Shown: positions 32,220-41,896, numbered from the stretch's first letter. The stretch is 64,000 bases of DNA from an uncultured Collinsella sp. (GCA_959027945.1 CAUFRO010000005.1:1-64000), one strand, 5' to 3'. Notes: generated from the sequence alone by a model not told the origin. Numbers and translations are program-made.

Positions 32220-32818
32220 TAACGCTCATTCCTTTCGCGAATCTTGCGGGCACGCTCCCCACGCTGCTTGGCTTTGCGCTTAGCGCAGGCCTCATCACGG
32301 GCATTGAGCTCAGCAGTCGCATCGACCTCGCGAGCGGCGGGACTCAAGAACATGTAACCGATAAGCGCCAGCACAACACCGACCGTAATGCCGATATCGG
32401 CCACATTGAAGACGGGAAAGTCGATGAAGGTGGTGGCAATAAAATCGGTCACGAAGCCAAAGGCCAAACGATCGATAGCGTTGCCGATAGCACCGCCCGC
32501 AACCATCGCCATGCCCACAACCTCAAGATGGGCGAGCTGGGGTGCACGAACGAGGTACACGGCAATAGCGACAATGACCGCCAGCGCCAGCACGGCAAAC
32601 GCGATGCCATGCCCCTCGCCCATACTAAAGGCAGCACCGATATTGCGGACAAACATAAAGTCGATGACACCGGGGATGAAAGTAACATGCAAAGCTTCGC
32701 CCACGGCACGAACCTCAAGCTTGGTCAGCTGGTCAACAAGCAGCACAACGAGCGCTACCCCACCAGCAACACCCAACCGCCAACGCAAAGGCGGCGTCAT
32801 TTCCCCAGCACGACCCAA
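32219..32818 (-). CDS. lspA: lipoprotein signal peptidase
   Basis: Membrane aspartyl protease (signal peptidase II) that cleaves lipoprotein signal peptides. Four membrane segments and the motifs NIGAAFS, GGAIGNAIDR (first catalytic Asp) and FNVADIGI (second catalytic Asp) are present. A basic, Arg/Lys-rich tail of about 45 residues follows. The start is taken as TTG at 32818 because AGGGGA precedes it at five bases; an ATG at 32800 has its purine run too close. Confidence 0.94.
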   Translation of the reverse strand: MGRAGEMTPPLRWRLGVAGGVALVVLLVDQLTKLEVRAVGEALHVTFIPGVIDFMFVRNIGAAFSMGEGHGIAFAVLALAVIVAIAVYLVRAPQLAHLEVVGMAMVAGGAIGNAIDRLAFGFVTDFIATTFIDFPVFNVADIGITVGVVLALIGYMFLSPAAREVDATAELNARDEACAKRKAKQRGERARKIRERNER

Positions 32819-32948
32819 ATCAATCCCCTACCCTACAGAACATCGAATTACGTTTAACGCAGTAGATAATCATACATTGACGCAAGCAAGAAGCGACAAA
32901 TCTCCCAAGAACGGAAACACCGCAGGTAGAGCATAAATGAGCGAGCGG

Positions 32949-33148
32949 GTCGCATTTGAGACAAGGTGACGTGAAATGAAAGGGCGCTGACCTTTCGGTC
33001 GCGCCCTTGAAATTGAACGTCAGATTGTCCAAATGCGGCCCGCGCAGCGTCGGCAGGTCCGCCGTTCGGCAGAACGGCGGAACCCCCAATTGCCGCTCTG
33101 GCGGGTTTGCAGCGTCGAGCCGTTACGCGGTTTGGTAAAACCGCGTAA
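32949..33148 (-). other. hairpin-rich region downstream of ileS
   Basis: The 330-base gap 32819-33148 has no credible gene. Three hairpins follow the ileS stop codon: TTACGCGGTTT/AAACCGCGTAA (33148-33123), CCGCCGTT/AACGGCGG (33080-33059), and AAGGGCGC/GCGCCCTT with an inner GACC-GAAA-GGTC tetraloop (33008-32978). An outer pair CGCATTTG..ACAA (33037-33025 with 32962-32949) encloses the last one. The last hairpin is the most terminator-like, though its T run is weak. The nested order suggests a structured 3' UTR or a small RNA. Confidence 0.55.
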
Positions 33149-35950
33149 CTACAGCGCCTCCGCGCAGCGTTTACAGATATGCGCGTGGCCGTTGTACTCG
33201 CCGACGGTGGTGCGGTAGTTCCAGCAACGGTCGCAGCACTCGCCCTCGGCAGCCTCGATAGCAACGGAGAGCTCCTCGCCCTGGGTCAGCTCAACATCGG
33301 AGACGATGTAGAACTCGGCCAGGTCGACAGCCTTGTCGCCGGTCAGCAGCGCGTACATCTCGGCGGGAACGACCGCCTTGACGCGAACCTGCTGGCTCTT
33401 GGTGAAGGTGCCGGCAGAGCGGGCATCCTCAAGGGACTTGGTCACGGCGCTACGGAGTTCGAGCGAAGCCTCGAGCACACCCTCAAACTCATTGGCCTCG
33501 TCGACCGTGATGGGCGACTTGTACCAATCGAGCAGCGCGGCGTACTTCTGGTGATCGACGCAGCCGGCGGGCGCATAGGCCATGGCCTCATCGACCGTGT
33601 AGGACAGGATCGGCTGCAGGTCGCGCATGAGCATCGAGAAGAGCTCGGCCAGCACGGTCTGGGCGCTGCGGCGCTCGAGCGAGCCGGGCTTGTCGCAGTA
33701 TAGACGGTCCTTCAGGGCGTCGAGATACACGTTGGAAAGCTCGGTAACCACAAAGTCGTAGAGCGCACGGTAGGCGCGCGGGAACCCATAGCTGGCGTAG
33801 GCGTCGTCGACCTCGGCCTGGACCTGGGTCAGACGGGCAACCATAAGCTTGTCGAGCGGCAGCAAGTCGGCAAAGGCGACGCCGTCGGTCTCGGGCTCAA
33901 ACTGACCCTCGAGCTCGGAGAGCAGGAAGCGCAGCGTGTTGCGGAAACGACGGTAGGCATCGGACGTACGAGCGAGAATCTCGTGGTCGATGGACACGTC
34001 GGAGCTGGTATCGACGGAGGCAACCCACAGGCGGATGATGTCGGCGCCCATCTCGTCGCAGACCTTGTTGGGGTCGATGACGTTGCCGAGCGACTTGGAC
34101 ATCTTGCGGCCCTGGCCATCGAGCGTGAAGCCCTGAGAGACGACCGCCTTGTACGGAGCATGGCCGTTGGCACCCACCGAGGTGAGCAGCGAGCTCTGGA
34201 ACCAACCGCGGTGCTGGTCGGAGCCCTCGAGGTACACATCCGCCGGATACTCCAGCTCGGGACGGTACTCGCAGACGGCCTTCCAGGAGACGCCGGAATC
34301 CCACCACACGTCGAGGATGTCCTTATCGGCCTTGAGGTGATGGCCGCCGCACTTGGGGCAGACGCAGGCCTCGCCCAGGTAGCTCTCGGGAGCGTCGGTG
34401 AACCAGGCGTCGGAGCCCTTCTCGTGGAAGAGCTTGATGACGGCGTCGAGCGTGGCGTCGTTCATGACCTTCTCGCCGCAGTCGGCACAGGTGTAGCTGG
34501 GGATAGGCACGCCCCAGTTGCGCTGACGGCTGATGCACCAGTCGGGACGCTGCTCGACCATGGCGCCGATGCGGTTGGCGGCGTGAGCCGGATACCACTT
34601 GACGTTCTCGCGGACCTCTTTGCCAGCTTGCTCGCGCAGACCGGTCTTGTCCATCGAGACAAACCACTGGTCAGTAGCACGGAAGAGCACCGGGTGCTTG
34701 CAGCGCCAGCAGTGCGGATAGCTGTGCGTGATCTTCTTCTCGAGGACCAGGGTGCCGCGCTCGCGCAGGAACTCGATGATGTGCGGGTTGGCCTCATCGG
34801 TATCCATACCGCTGAAGGGGCCACCGGTGCCAAACTCCTCGCCGGTGTAGAACTTGCCGTCGTCATCGACCGGCATGCAGATGTCGGTGATGCCCTCCTT
34901 GAGGCAGGCAAAGTAGTCGTCGACGCCGTGGCCGGGCGAGTTGTGGACGATACCGGTACCGTCATCGACACCGACGTAATCGGCCAGCAGCGCCACGCCC
35001 TCAACACCGTCAAAGATTGGCTGCTTGTAGTGGATGTGGTGGAAGGTCTCGGCGGGAACCATATAGGGCTTGCCGTCGACCATAACCGGAGTGTACTCCC
35101 AGCCAAACTCCTCGCAGCACTTGGGAGCCAGGTCCTCGAGCATGACCTCGGCACGACCATCGTGCTCAACGGCGACGTAGGCGGCGCCGGGCTTGAGGGA
35201 AACTGCCTGGTCGGAGGGGATGGTCCACGGCGTGGTCGTCCAGATGATAAAGTCGACCGGGCCGTCGAAGTTCTCGAGACCGGCGGGCTTGGAGGTCATC
35301 TCAAAGCGCACGAAGATGGATGGGCTCGTCTCGTCGGAGTACTCGATCTCAGCCTCGGCCAGCGCGGTGTGGCAGTGCTTGCACCAGTGGACGGGCTTAT
35401 GGCCGCGATAGATCATGCCCTTGTCGAACATGGCCTTGAAGACCTCAATGTCGGCGGCGTCATGCTGGTGATAGAGCGTCAGATACGGGTTGTCCCAGTC
35501 GCCAAGCACGCCAAGGCGACGGAAGCCAGCCTTCTGGAGCTCGATGTTCTCGACAGCGAACTTGTTGCAAAGCTCGCGGATCTTAGCCGTGGAGGTCTGG
35601 TTGAACTTCTCGGTGCCGAGCTTCTCCTCGACCTTATGCTCGATCGGCTGACCGTGGCAGTCCCAACCGGGGACATAGGGAACCTCATAGCCCTGCATCA
35701 TCCAGTAGCGGTTGATCATGTCCTTGGAGATCTTGTTCATGGCATGACCAATGTGGATCGGGCCGTTGGCGTACGGAGGACCGTCGTGCAGCACGAACTT
35801 CTTGTGACCCTCGTTCTTCTTCAGAACCTGCTCGTAGACCTTGTTGTCCTGCCAGTCCTTGAGTCGCTTGGGCTCGGACTTGGAAAGACCGGCACGCATG
35901 GGAAAACCGGTCTTGGGCAGATTCATCGTCTGCTTGTACTCGTTTGCCAC
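33149..35950 (-). CDS. ileS: isoleucyl-tRNA synthetase
   Basis: Class I synthetase charging tRNA-Ile with editing of valine. The start is the GTG at 35950, preceded by AAAGGGG; a longer frame upstream runs into the T-box terminator and is rejected. The 933-residue length is normal. It has GPIHIGHAMNKI (HIGH), the WDCHGQPIE block, KMSKSLGN (KMSKS) and a C-terminal zinc finger CDRCWNYR...CKRCAEAL. Expression is controlled by the upstream T-box with an Ile specifier. Confidence 0.97.
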   Translation of the reverse strand: MANEYKQTMNLPKTGFPMRAGLSKSEPKRLKDWQDNKVYEQVLKKNEGHKKFVLHDGPPYANGPIHIGHAMNKISKDMINRYWMMQGYEVPYVPGWDCHGQPIEHKVEEKLGTEKFNQTSTAKIRELCNKFAVENIELQKAGFRRLGVLGDWDNPYLTLYHQHDAADIEVFKAMFDKGMIYRGHKPVHWCKHCHTALAEAEIEYSDETSPSIFVRFEMTSKPAGLENFDGPVDFIIWTTTPWTIPSDQAVSLKPGAAYVAVEHDGRAEVMLEDLAPKCCEEFGWEYTPVMVDGKPYMVPAETFHHIHYKQPIFDGVEGVALLADYVGVDDGTGIVHNSPGHGVDDYFACLKEGITDICMPVDDDGKFYTGEEFGTGGPFSGMDTDEANPHIIEFLRERGTLVLEKKITHSYPHCWRCKHPVLFRATDQWFVSMDKTGLREQAGKEVRENVKWYPAHAANRIGAMVEQRPDWCISRQRNWGVPIPSYTCADCGEKVMNDATLDAVIKLFHEKGSDAWFTDAPESYLGEACVCPKCGGHHLKADKDILDVWWDSGVSWKAVCEYRPELEYPADVYLEGSDQHRGWFQSSLLTSVGANGHAPYKAVVSQGFTLDGQGRKMSKSLGNVIDPNKVCDEMGADIIRLWVASVDTSSDVSIDHEILARTSDAYRRFRNTLRFLLSELEGQFEPETDGVAFADLLPLDKLMVARLTQVQAEVDDAYASYGFPRAYRALYDFVVTELSNVYLDALKDRLYCDKPGSLERRSAQTVLAELFSMLMRDLQPILSYTVDEAMAYAPAGCVDHQKYAALLDWYKSPITVDEANEFEGVLEASLELRSAVTKSLEDARSAGTFTKSQQVRVKAVVPAEMYALLTGDKAVDLAEFYIVSDVELTQGEELSVAIEAAEGECCDRCWNYRTTVGEYNGHAHICKRCAEAL

Positions 35951-35993
35951 GGTACCCCTTTCATGTCGTGGGCGCGCACGCCCGTTGGGCACC

Positions 35994-36031
35994 AAAAAAA
36001 GCGCCCGTCCCTGCAAGCTGGGACGAAGCGC
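35994..36031 (-). terminator. T-box terminator of ileS
   Basis: On the minus strand GCGCTTCGTCCC pairs with GGGACGGGCGC (two U-G pairs within the stem) around an eight-base loop, followed by seven T residues. The 5' half overlaps the antiterminator strand. Confidence 0.9.
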
Positions 36032-36295
36032 CACAAAACGGGCTGCACGCCCGCAAAAGCTCTTCGCTTAACCACCCAGCTTAGATGCCCTCGCCCGCGT
36101 ATTCGCGCGCTCGCATCCGTTACTCGGCTGGCCTATATCGACGACCATCTCGGCGATGTCTACTAAGACGAACCTCGCGGCACGTCCGTTGGGACCGCAG
36201 CTCCGGGGTGATTTTCATCGGTCGCATGCACGGGTTCTCAGCGCTCCCCGCTCTCTGTAGCATGCGGACGGCCGACTACTCGTCCCCATCAACGC
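35994..36295 (-). promoter_or_regulatory. T-box riboswitch of ileS (Ile specifier AUC)
   Basis: The 486-base leader has the parts of a transcriptional T-box on the minus strand. Stem I is closed by GCCGTCCG with CGGACG, and the AG-rich bulge is ACAGAGAGCGGGG. The specifier is ATC at 36212-36210 within GAAAATCACCCCGGAG. The T-box bulge is GGGTGGTTAA (within 36077-36066). The antiterminator is fully consistent: AAGCTGGG pairs with CCCAGCTT and GCGAAG with CTTCGT, leaving TGGTTAA unpaired. The competing terminator shares the same downstream bases. The bulge departs from the usual TGGNACC. A weak -10 (CATACT, 36309-36304) lies just upstream. Uncharged tRNA-Ile should favour read-through. Confidence 0.88.
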
Positions 36296-36436
36296 TTATG
36301 CGGAGTATGCTAGCACGTTCCGCGCCGGCGAAAAACCCTCAACACTGGTTTTATACGTTCGAAATTTCTCGCGGCTGTGGACCTTCTCTTGGAGCAAAAT
36401 ACCTGAAAGCACTTTATCGAACGAAAGAAGGTTGCT

Positions 36437-37519
36437 ATGCGCACGATTGGAATGAGCGACTACACCGTTGGCGAGGATTGCTTTGACGAGCTGCCCGGCG
36501 CGCTGGCCGAGTACGGCGCGAAGAAGGTCGCGATCATCGGCGGCAAGCGAGCCCTGGCTGCGGCGCTGCCGGGCATCGAGGCTGCGCTGGCAGGCACCGA
36601 CGTCGAGATTCTGGAGACGCGCGTCTACGGCACCAACAGCACGCGCGCCAATATCGCCAAGGTCGTGAACTCCCCCGCTTGCCAGCAGGCAGACGTGCTT
36701 ATCGCCTGTGGCGGCGGCAAGGCACTCGACACCGTGAAGACCGCAGCCATCGAGCTCAAGAAGATCGTCTTCACCGTCCCGACGATCTGTTCCAACTGCT
36801 CGGCCGCGACCGCCATTGCCGTCGTGTACAACGACGACGGCTCGCTCGAGGGATATTCGTACCCCAACCGACCTGCGCATATCTTCATCAACCCCAAGAT
36901 CATCGCCGAGGCTCCGGCGGAGTACTTCTGGGCCGGCGTGGGCGATGCCCTGTCCAAGCAGCCCGAGGTCGAGTACGCAACGAGCGCCGGTAATTTGGAG
37001 CACACCGCCGGTCTTGGCCTGGCGCTTGCCCACACCTGCTCCGAGCCGCTGTTTACCTATGGCGTCCAGGGTCTTGAGGACGTGCGCCAGGACCTGTCGA
37101 GCGAGGCCGTCAAGCAAATCGCACTCGATATCGTGGTCAATACGGGCTATGTCTCGAACCTGACGAACCAGAACGATTACTACTACAACTCGAGCGTGGC
37201 GCACGCATTCTACAACGCCACATGCAGCATTCCGCGCGAGGGCACCTACCTGCACGGCGAGGTCGTGAGCCTGGGCGTGCTCGTGCTGTTCGCCTATACG
37301 GGCGATACCGAGAACCTTGAGCGCTACGCGGCCTTTAACAAGCAGATGGGCCTGCCCGTGACGCTTGAGCAGGTCGGGCTTTCCGAGTCCGATATCCCGG
37401 CCCTGTGCGAGTACGCGCACGCCACCAACGAGTGGAAGCAGGGAAACCCCGAGCCCTTCACCGACGAGAAATTCGCCGCCGCCATCAAGGCAGCCAACGC
37501 GTACGGCCACACGCTCTAG
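36437..37519 (+). CDS. iron-containing alcohol dehydrogenase family protein (GldA/HcxA-like)
   Basis: 360-residue cytoplasmic oxidoreductase of the glycerol dehydrogenase/hydroxycarboxylate dehydrogenase group. NAD-binding motifs include CGGGKALDTVK and VPTICSNCSAAT. Likely metal ligands are Asp in GVGDALSK, His in SVAHAFYN and His in YLHGEVVSLG, all as in the family. The ATG follows AAGAAGG. It is a single gene, read away from the ileS leader and closed by a strong terminator. Substrate is not determined; 2-hydroxy or 2-oxo acids and glycerol are candidates. Confidence 0.85.
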   Translation: MRTIGMSDYTVGEDCFDELPGALAEYGAKKVAIIGGKRALAAALPGIEAALAGTDVEILETRVYGTNSTRANIAKVVNSPACQQADVLIACGGGKALDTVKTAAIELKKIVFTVPTICSNCSAATAIAVVYNDDGSLEGYSYPNRPAHIFINPKIIAEAPAEYFWAGVGDALSKQPEVEYATSAGNLEHTAGLGLALAHTCSEPLFTYGVQGLEDVRQDLSSEAVKQIALDIVVNTGYVSNLTNQNDYYYNSSVAHAFYNATCSIPREGTYLHGEVVSLGVLVLFAYTGDTENLERYAAFNKQMGLPVTLEQVGLSESDIPALCEYAHATNEWKQGNPEPFTDEKFAAAIKAANAYGHTL

Positions 37520-37529
37520 ACCTAGCCCA

Positions 37530-37569
37530 AAACCACCACAAGGGAGCAGCACCCTTGTGGTGGTTTTTT
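37530..37569 (+). terminator. terminator after the alcohol dehydrogenase gene
   Basis: 15-bp perfect stem (AAACCACCACAAGGG with CCCTTGTGGTGGTTT), seven-base loop and a T run. The A-rich 5' side means it can also end the convergent DUF523 transcript. Confidence 0.92.
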
Positions 37570-37570
37570 A

Positions 37571-38023
37571 TTACTCCAGCATGCTGGGGTCGAACTCGCT
37601 AGCCGGGATCACGCGATAACCGTGGCGGAGCAGTAAATCAACGAAGACGCCGTTGCCCGCCGTGAGGGTGCCACTGAATGTTCCGTCGTAGATGAGGCCC
37701 GCGCCGCACGAGGGACTACGGTCCTGTAGGATGCACGCGGCAATCTCTTCCGGCCCACCCGCCTGCTCGCACATGTCGAGCGCACGTTGAGCGCCCAGGC
37801 AAAACTCGCGATCGACCGAGGCGCCCTCGCAGGTACGGACCTCGCCGTTCACGATCTCGGACGGCGTGCGCGGCGTGGGCAGGCCCCCAAAGACCTCAGG
37901 GCACACCAAGAGGACCTCGGTCCCTGTACGCTCACAGGCCTCGACCAACTCGCGATGATAGTTGTCGAGCCCGTTATACTTGCAGCTCTCGCCCATCAAG
38001 CAGGCGCTCACCACGATCTTCAT
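37571..38023 (-). CDS. DUF523 family protein
   Basis: 150 residues from the ATG at 38023 (MKIVVSACLMG). GAGAGGG lies six bases before it, and two upstream ATG/in-frame codons fit less well. Typical DUF523 features are SACLMGESCKYNG near the start, the CPEVFGGLPTPR block and RSPSCG with conserved cysteines that suggest metal or thiol chemistry. No function is established for the family. It follows ftsH at 81 bases on the same strand. Confidence 0.85.
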   Translation of the reverse strand: MKIVVSACLMGESCKYNGLDNYHRELVEACERTGTEVLLVCPEVFGGLPTPRTPSEIVNGEVRTCEGASVDREFCLGAQRALDMCEQAGGPEEIAACILQDRSPSCGAGLIYDGTFSGTLTAGNGVFVDLLLRHGYRVIPASEFDPSMLE

Positions 38024-38104
38024 TTCCATCCCTCTCAAGCAAAACGCCCCATTTGAGAAAGCTGCTCAAATGGGGCGTCGGCGTCTACTGGCTCGGCCGT
38101 GGCT

Positions 38105-40012
38105 TTACTGTTGCTTGGGCATCAGCGGATTCTCGCGCGTGAGGAGGTTCATGAACTCCTCACCCGTGATGGTCTCCTTCTTGTACAGATAACGAGCCAG
38201 CTCATGGAGCTTGAACTTGTTCTCCTTGAGGATCTGCAGGGCACGATCGTGCGCGTCCTCGATCAACTTAGCGACAATCGCGTCCACACGCTCGGCCGTA
38301 CCGGGTGCGCAGGTGAGCGACGTGTCCTGATTGAGATACGCGTTCTGAACGGTACCGAGCGCCATCATGCCAAACTCGTCGGACATACCAAAGCGCGTCA
38401 CCATGTTGCGGGCGAGCTTGGTGGCCTGCTCGATATCGTTGGCGGCACCGGTCGTCATCTCGCCAAAGATGAGCTCCTCAGCCGCACGGCCGCCGCAGTA
38501 GACGGCGAGCTTGTCCAAGACCTCCTGGCGCGTCGTCAGGAAGCGCTCGTCCTCCTCAACCTGCATGGTATAGCCCAGAGCACCGCTCGTGCGCGGCACG
38601 ATGGTGATCTTGGTAACCGGCGCAGAGCCCTTCTGGCGAGCGGCAACGATGGCATGGCCGATCTCGTGGTAGGACACGACCTGCTTCTCGTGGTCGGACA
38701 GCACCGTGGACTTACGCTGTTGTCCTGCGATGACGACCTCCACCGACTCCTCAAAATCATCCTGCGTGGCGCGTTTGCGACCCTCGCGGACGGCGCGCAG
38801 GGCGCCCTCGTTGATGATGTTGGCCAGGTCGGCGCCCGAGGCGCCGGGCGTGGCGCGGGCAATCGCGGTCAGGTCGATCGGCGGCTGCGTCTTCACGCTC
38901 TTGGCATGCAGCTCAAGAATGTTCTTACGGCCGGTCAGGTCGGGCAGCTCAACGGGGATGCGGCGGTCAAAACGACCGGGGCGCAGCAGGGCGGGATCAA
39001 GGCTGTCGGGGCGGTTGGTAGCAGCGAGAACGACAATACCCTTGTGGTTATCGAAGCCGTCCATCTCGGTCAGCAGCTGGTTGAGCGTCTGCTCGCGCTC
39101 GTCGTTGCCACTAAAGCCGCCGCCATCGCGCTTTTTGCCGATGGTATCGATCTCATCGATAAAGACGATGCACGGGGCCTTTTCCTTGGCCTGCTTAAAC
39201 AGATCGCGCACCTTAGCGGCGCCGCGGCCGACGAACATCTCAACAAACTCAGAACCAGAAATACTAAAGAACGGCACGCCCGCCTCGCCGGCCACGGCCT
39301 TGGCGAGCAGGGTCTTACCGGTACCCGGAGGGCCAACAAGGAGAGCGCCGCGCGGCAGCTTGGCGCCGATCTCCTCGTAGCGCTGCGGCTTCTCCAGAAA
39401 GTCGACGACCTCCTTGAGGGACTCCTTGGCCTCTTCCTGGCCGGCGACATCCTTAAAGGTCACGCCCACGTCCTTGGAGGCGATCACGCGCGCGCCGGAC
39501 TTGCCCAGTCCTCCGCCGCCAAAACCGCCGCCGCCAAAGTTCATCGACGGACCGTCATCGCCCATAGCCTTCTTCATGCGGCGGTTGAGCCACCAGCCGA
39601 TCAGGAAGAAAATCGCCATGGGCAGAATAAGAGTGAGCAGGTAGTAGGTCATCAGACCCGAGTTCTTATCGGGAACGACTGACTCAAGCGAGGCGCCAGA
39701 TTCAAGTACGCGATCGGTAAAGCCCGCGTCATTCGGCACGCCGGTCGTCTTGTAGGCGATGTTCTCGTCCTCGCCCTTCTTGGTGTAATAAATCGTGTAA
39801 TCGTCCGTGTTGTACTCGACCTTGTCGACGCTCTTATTATCGAGCGCTTTGACAAACGTCGAGTAATCGGTCTTCGTAATCTGCTGCGTGTGACCGATGT
39901 TGGGGAACAGAACGGTCGAGAGCACGAGGTAGACGACGAAGGCGATGAGCACGTAGAGGATCATATTCCGTCTACGCTTGTTGTCATCCATCTCCATCTG
40001 CTTGAACTCCAT
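38105..40012 (-). CDS. ftsH: ATP-dependent zinc metalloprotease FtsH
   Basis: Membrane-anchored AAA+ protease for quality control of membrane proteins. 635 residues. Two membrane segments (about 18-36 and 121-142) flank an extracytoplasmic domain, followed by a Gly-rich linker ([16 protein letters not shown]). The AAA module has [13 protein letters not shown] and [11 protein letters not shown]. The second region of homology is [10 protein letters not shown], and the protease site is HEIGH (HExxH). Candidate ATGs are at 40012, 39997 and 39991; none has a clear SD, so I keep the longest. Confidence 0.96.
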   Translation of the reverse strand: MEFKQMEMDDNKRRRNMILYVLIAFVVYLVLSTVLFPNIGHTQQITKTDYSTFVKALDNKSVDKVEYNTDDYTIYYTKKGEDENIAYKTTGVPNDAGFTDRVLESGASLESVVPDKNSGLMTYYLLTLILPMAIFFLIGWWLNRRMKKAMGDDGPSMNFGGGGFGGGGLGKSGARVIASKDVGVTFKDVAGQEEAKESLKEVVDFLEKPQRYEEIGAKLPRGALLVGPPGTGKTLLAKAVAGEAGVPFFSISGSEFVEMFVGRGAAKVRDLFKQAKEKAPCIVFIDEIDTIGKKRDGGGFSGNDEREQTLNQLLTEMDGFDNHKGIVVLAATNRPDSLDPALLRPGRFDRRIPVELPDLTGRKNILELHAKSVKTQPPIDLTAIARATPGASGADLANIINEGALRAVREGRKRATQDDFEESVEVVIAGQQRKSTVLSDHEKQVVSYHEIGHAIVAARQKGSAPVTKITIVPRTSGALGYTMQVEEDERFLTTRQEVLDKLAVYCGGRAAEELIFGEMTTGAANDIEQATKLARNMVTRFGMSDEFGMMALGTVQNAYLNQDTSLTCAPGTAERVDAIVAKLIEDAHDRALQILKENKFKLHELARYLYKKETITGEEFMNLLTRENPLMPKQQ

Positions 40013-40089
40013 CTACTGGGGTTGATAATGGTTTCTAGAATACCCAACCCGAGCGACGATAAACCGACGCCGGGCACGAAAGGACAGAG

Positions 40090-40337
40090 ATGGCATCACT
40101 GGAAGTCGGCAAGGTTCAAATCTATACGGGCGACGGCAAGGGCAAGAAGACGGCTGCTTTGGGGCGCGAGAAGATGTCGAGGAACTGATTGCGATAAAGC
40201 CCGCCACCACGGAGATCGTGCTCACCGGCCGCGGGCTGCTGCCGTTGGCCGACCTCGCGGACTTAGTCACCGAAATGCGCCCCGTCAAGCACTACTTCGA
40301 CGAAGGCCTCCTGGCCCGCCAAGGCATCGAATACTAA
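40090..40337 (+). pseudogene. cobO/btuR remnant (corrinoid adenosyltransferase)
   Basis: The ATG at 40090 after AAAGGA encodes GKVQIYTGDGKGKKTAALG, the P-loop start of cob(I)alamin adenosyltransferases, with Thr to Lys in the normal GKGKTT. After about 25 codons the frame changes. From about 40170 to the TAA at 40335 another frame encodes ELIAIKP, then VLTGRG, then VTEMRPVKHYFDEGLLARQ and GIEY, the typical family C-terminus. Roughly 100 central codons are missing, and the two parts are out of frame (248 bases in total). It must be non-functional. A REP-like inverted repeat follows immediately. Confidence 0.88.
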
Positions 40338-40423
40338 TTGATCCGAAGGGGACGGAGTGAAGCGAATCATCGACATCACGACGGAGAGCAATGATCCGTT
40401 TTCCTCCGCCCAAAGGGATCATT
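40338..40423. repeat. REP-like inverted repeats after the cobO remnant
   Basis: TTGATCCGAAGGGGACGGAG (40338-40357) is an imperfect reverse complement of CTCCGCCCAAAGGGATCATT (from 40404). The right half is itself a hairpin, AATGATCC/GGATCATT (40390-40423). The end overlaps the stop of the MATE gene, so the element also supplies that gene's 3' end. Confidence 0.65.
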
Positions 40424-41771
40424 AGGCGGTAGCGCGGCCTAGCCAGTTGCCGCTGTGGTGGTAGATGGTGAACATCGCGGCCGTAATGAGCCAGGTTACG
40501 GGGTAGACCAGCAGTAGATGCTCAAGCGACGGATCGAACGGCATGATCGCAAACACCCAGATCACCCTGAGCACGACAGTGCCAAAAATCGTGAGCAGCA
40601 TGGGCTGCAAGCTCACGCCGGCACCGCGAATGGAACCCGACGCGTTTTCGATAATCGAGAAGATCGCGTAGAACGGCGCGATGAAATGAAGAATCGTCGT
40701 GGTGTACGCCGAAATCGAAGCATCGTCGACAAACAAACACGACAGCGGACCCGAGAACACCAGGAGCACGGCAGACAGGCCACCAATGAGCAAAAACGAA
40801 AGCACGAGCGACGTGTGATATCCCTTGCGCATGCGCTCGTAATTGCGCGCGCCAAAGTTTTGCGCCGAGAACGTAGTGATCGATACGCCGAGCGCCTCGG
40901 TCACCATCCAGATAATGCCATCCAGGCGCCCAGATAGACCCCAAGCAGTCGTGACATCGGCGCCAAACGAATTAACCGACACCTGGATCAGCACGTTCGA
41001 GATCGAATAGGCAGCCGATTGAAAACCGAGTGGCAGACCACACGAGATCATACTCTTGCAAATACCGCGATCGATGCCGAGCTTAGACAGCGAAAGACGC
41101 CATGCGCCCGGAGCGCGCATCATGCGCAACACGATCATCGTTGCATTGGAGCAAATGGTCAGCGCCACTGCGATGCCGCAGCCCAGCGCCTCCATATGCA
41201 ACACGGCGACAAAAATGATATCCAGCACGACGTTAACCAGGCAGCCAGAGGCAATGATCACGGCGGGCCCGCGCGTGTCGCCCACGGCACGCAGCAGTGC
41301 GGTTCCCATATTAAGCAGCAGTGCCGCAACCATCGAGGCAAAATAACAGCGAGCATAGGCCACGCCCTCGGCCAATAGTTCATGGGGCGTGTTCATAAGC
41401 ACCAGCATGGGCTCAACGAATACTATGCCAAGAATCGAGAAAACAATACCGCCCACCAGCGCGAGCGTCATGGCGGTATGGACCGAACGACTCAGTCGCT
41501 CATCATCGTGCTGGCCAAAATACTGACCGGTAATGACCGCGCAGCCGGCGCCGACGCCAACGCAAAAGCCAATGCAAAGCTCGGTGAGCACCATCGTGGC
41601 CTGAATGCCACCCAGCGCGAGCTTGCCGCCAAACTGACCGACGATATAGGTGCCGATAAGCGTGTAGGCCTGCTGAAAAAACGAACTAAAGAAGATGGGA
41701 ACGCACAGCGACAGCAATTGCTGCCAAATGACACCTTGCGTTACATCGATAGCCGTAGATTTCTTAGCCAC
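40422..41771 (-). CDS. MATE family efflux transporter
   Basis: 449-residue membrane protein with about twelve hydrophobic segments in two homologous halves, typical of multidrug and toxic compound extrusion exporters driven by Na+ or H+. It shows the family stretch PIFFSSFFQQAYTLIGTYIVG, with IGFCVGVGAGCAVITGQYFG in the first half and WMVTEALGVSITTFSAQNFGA in the second. The start is GTG at 41771 (VAKKSTAID) with SD GGGGAGGG. The substrate is unknown. Confidence 0.9.
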   Translation of the reverse strand: MAKKSTAIDVTQGVIWQQLLSLCVPIFFSSFFQQAYTLIGTYIVGQFGGKLALGGIQATMVLTELCIGFCVGVGAGCAVITGQYFGQHDDERLSRSVHTAMTLALVGGIVFSILGIVFVEPMLVLMNTPHELLAEGVAYARCYFASMVAALLLNMGTALLRAVGDTRGPAVIIASGCLVNVVLDIIFVAVLHMEALGCGIAVALTICSNATMIVLRMMRAPGAWRLSLSKLGIDRGICKSMISCGLPLGFQSAAYSISNVLIQVSVNSFGADVTTAWGLSGRLDGIIWMVTEALGVSITTFSAQNFGARNYERMRKGYHTSLVLSFLLIGGLSAVLLVFSGPLSCLFVDDASISAYTTTILHFIAPFYAIFSIIENASGSIRGAGVSLQPMLLTIFGTVVLRVIWVFAIMPFDPSLEHLLLVYPVTWLITAAMFTIYHHSGNWLGRATA

Positions 41772-41896
41772 ACGCCCTCCCCACACGCATACGTCAAACA
41801 GCAAAACAGCAATTTAAAACCAAAGCCAAAACCAGCTTAGCACCGACTGGCAGCGACCGAAACACCCCGAATTAGAGCACGGTGCGGAATAACTGC

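Noticed and set aside
32820..33264. Minus-strand ORFs of 89 and 136 codons downstream of ileS
   Set aside because: They cross hairpins and the end of ileS and lack SD sites; composition is not protein-like.
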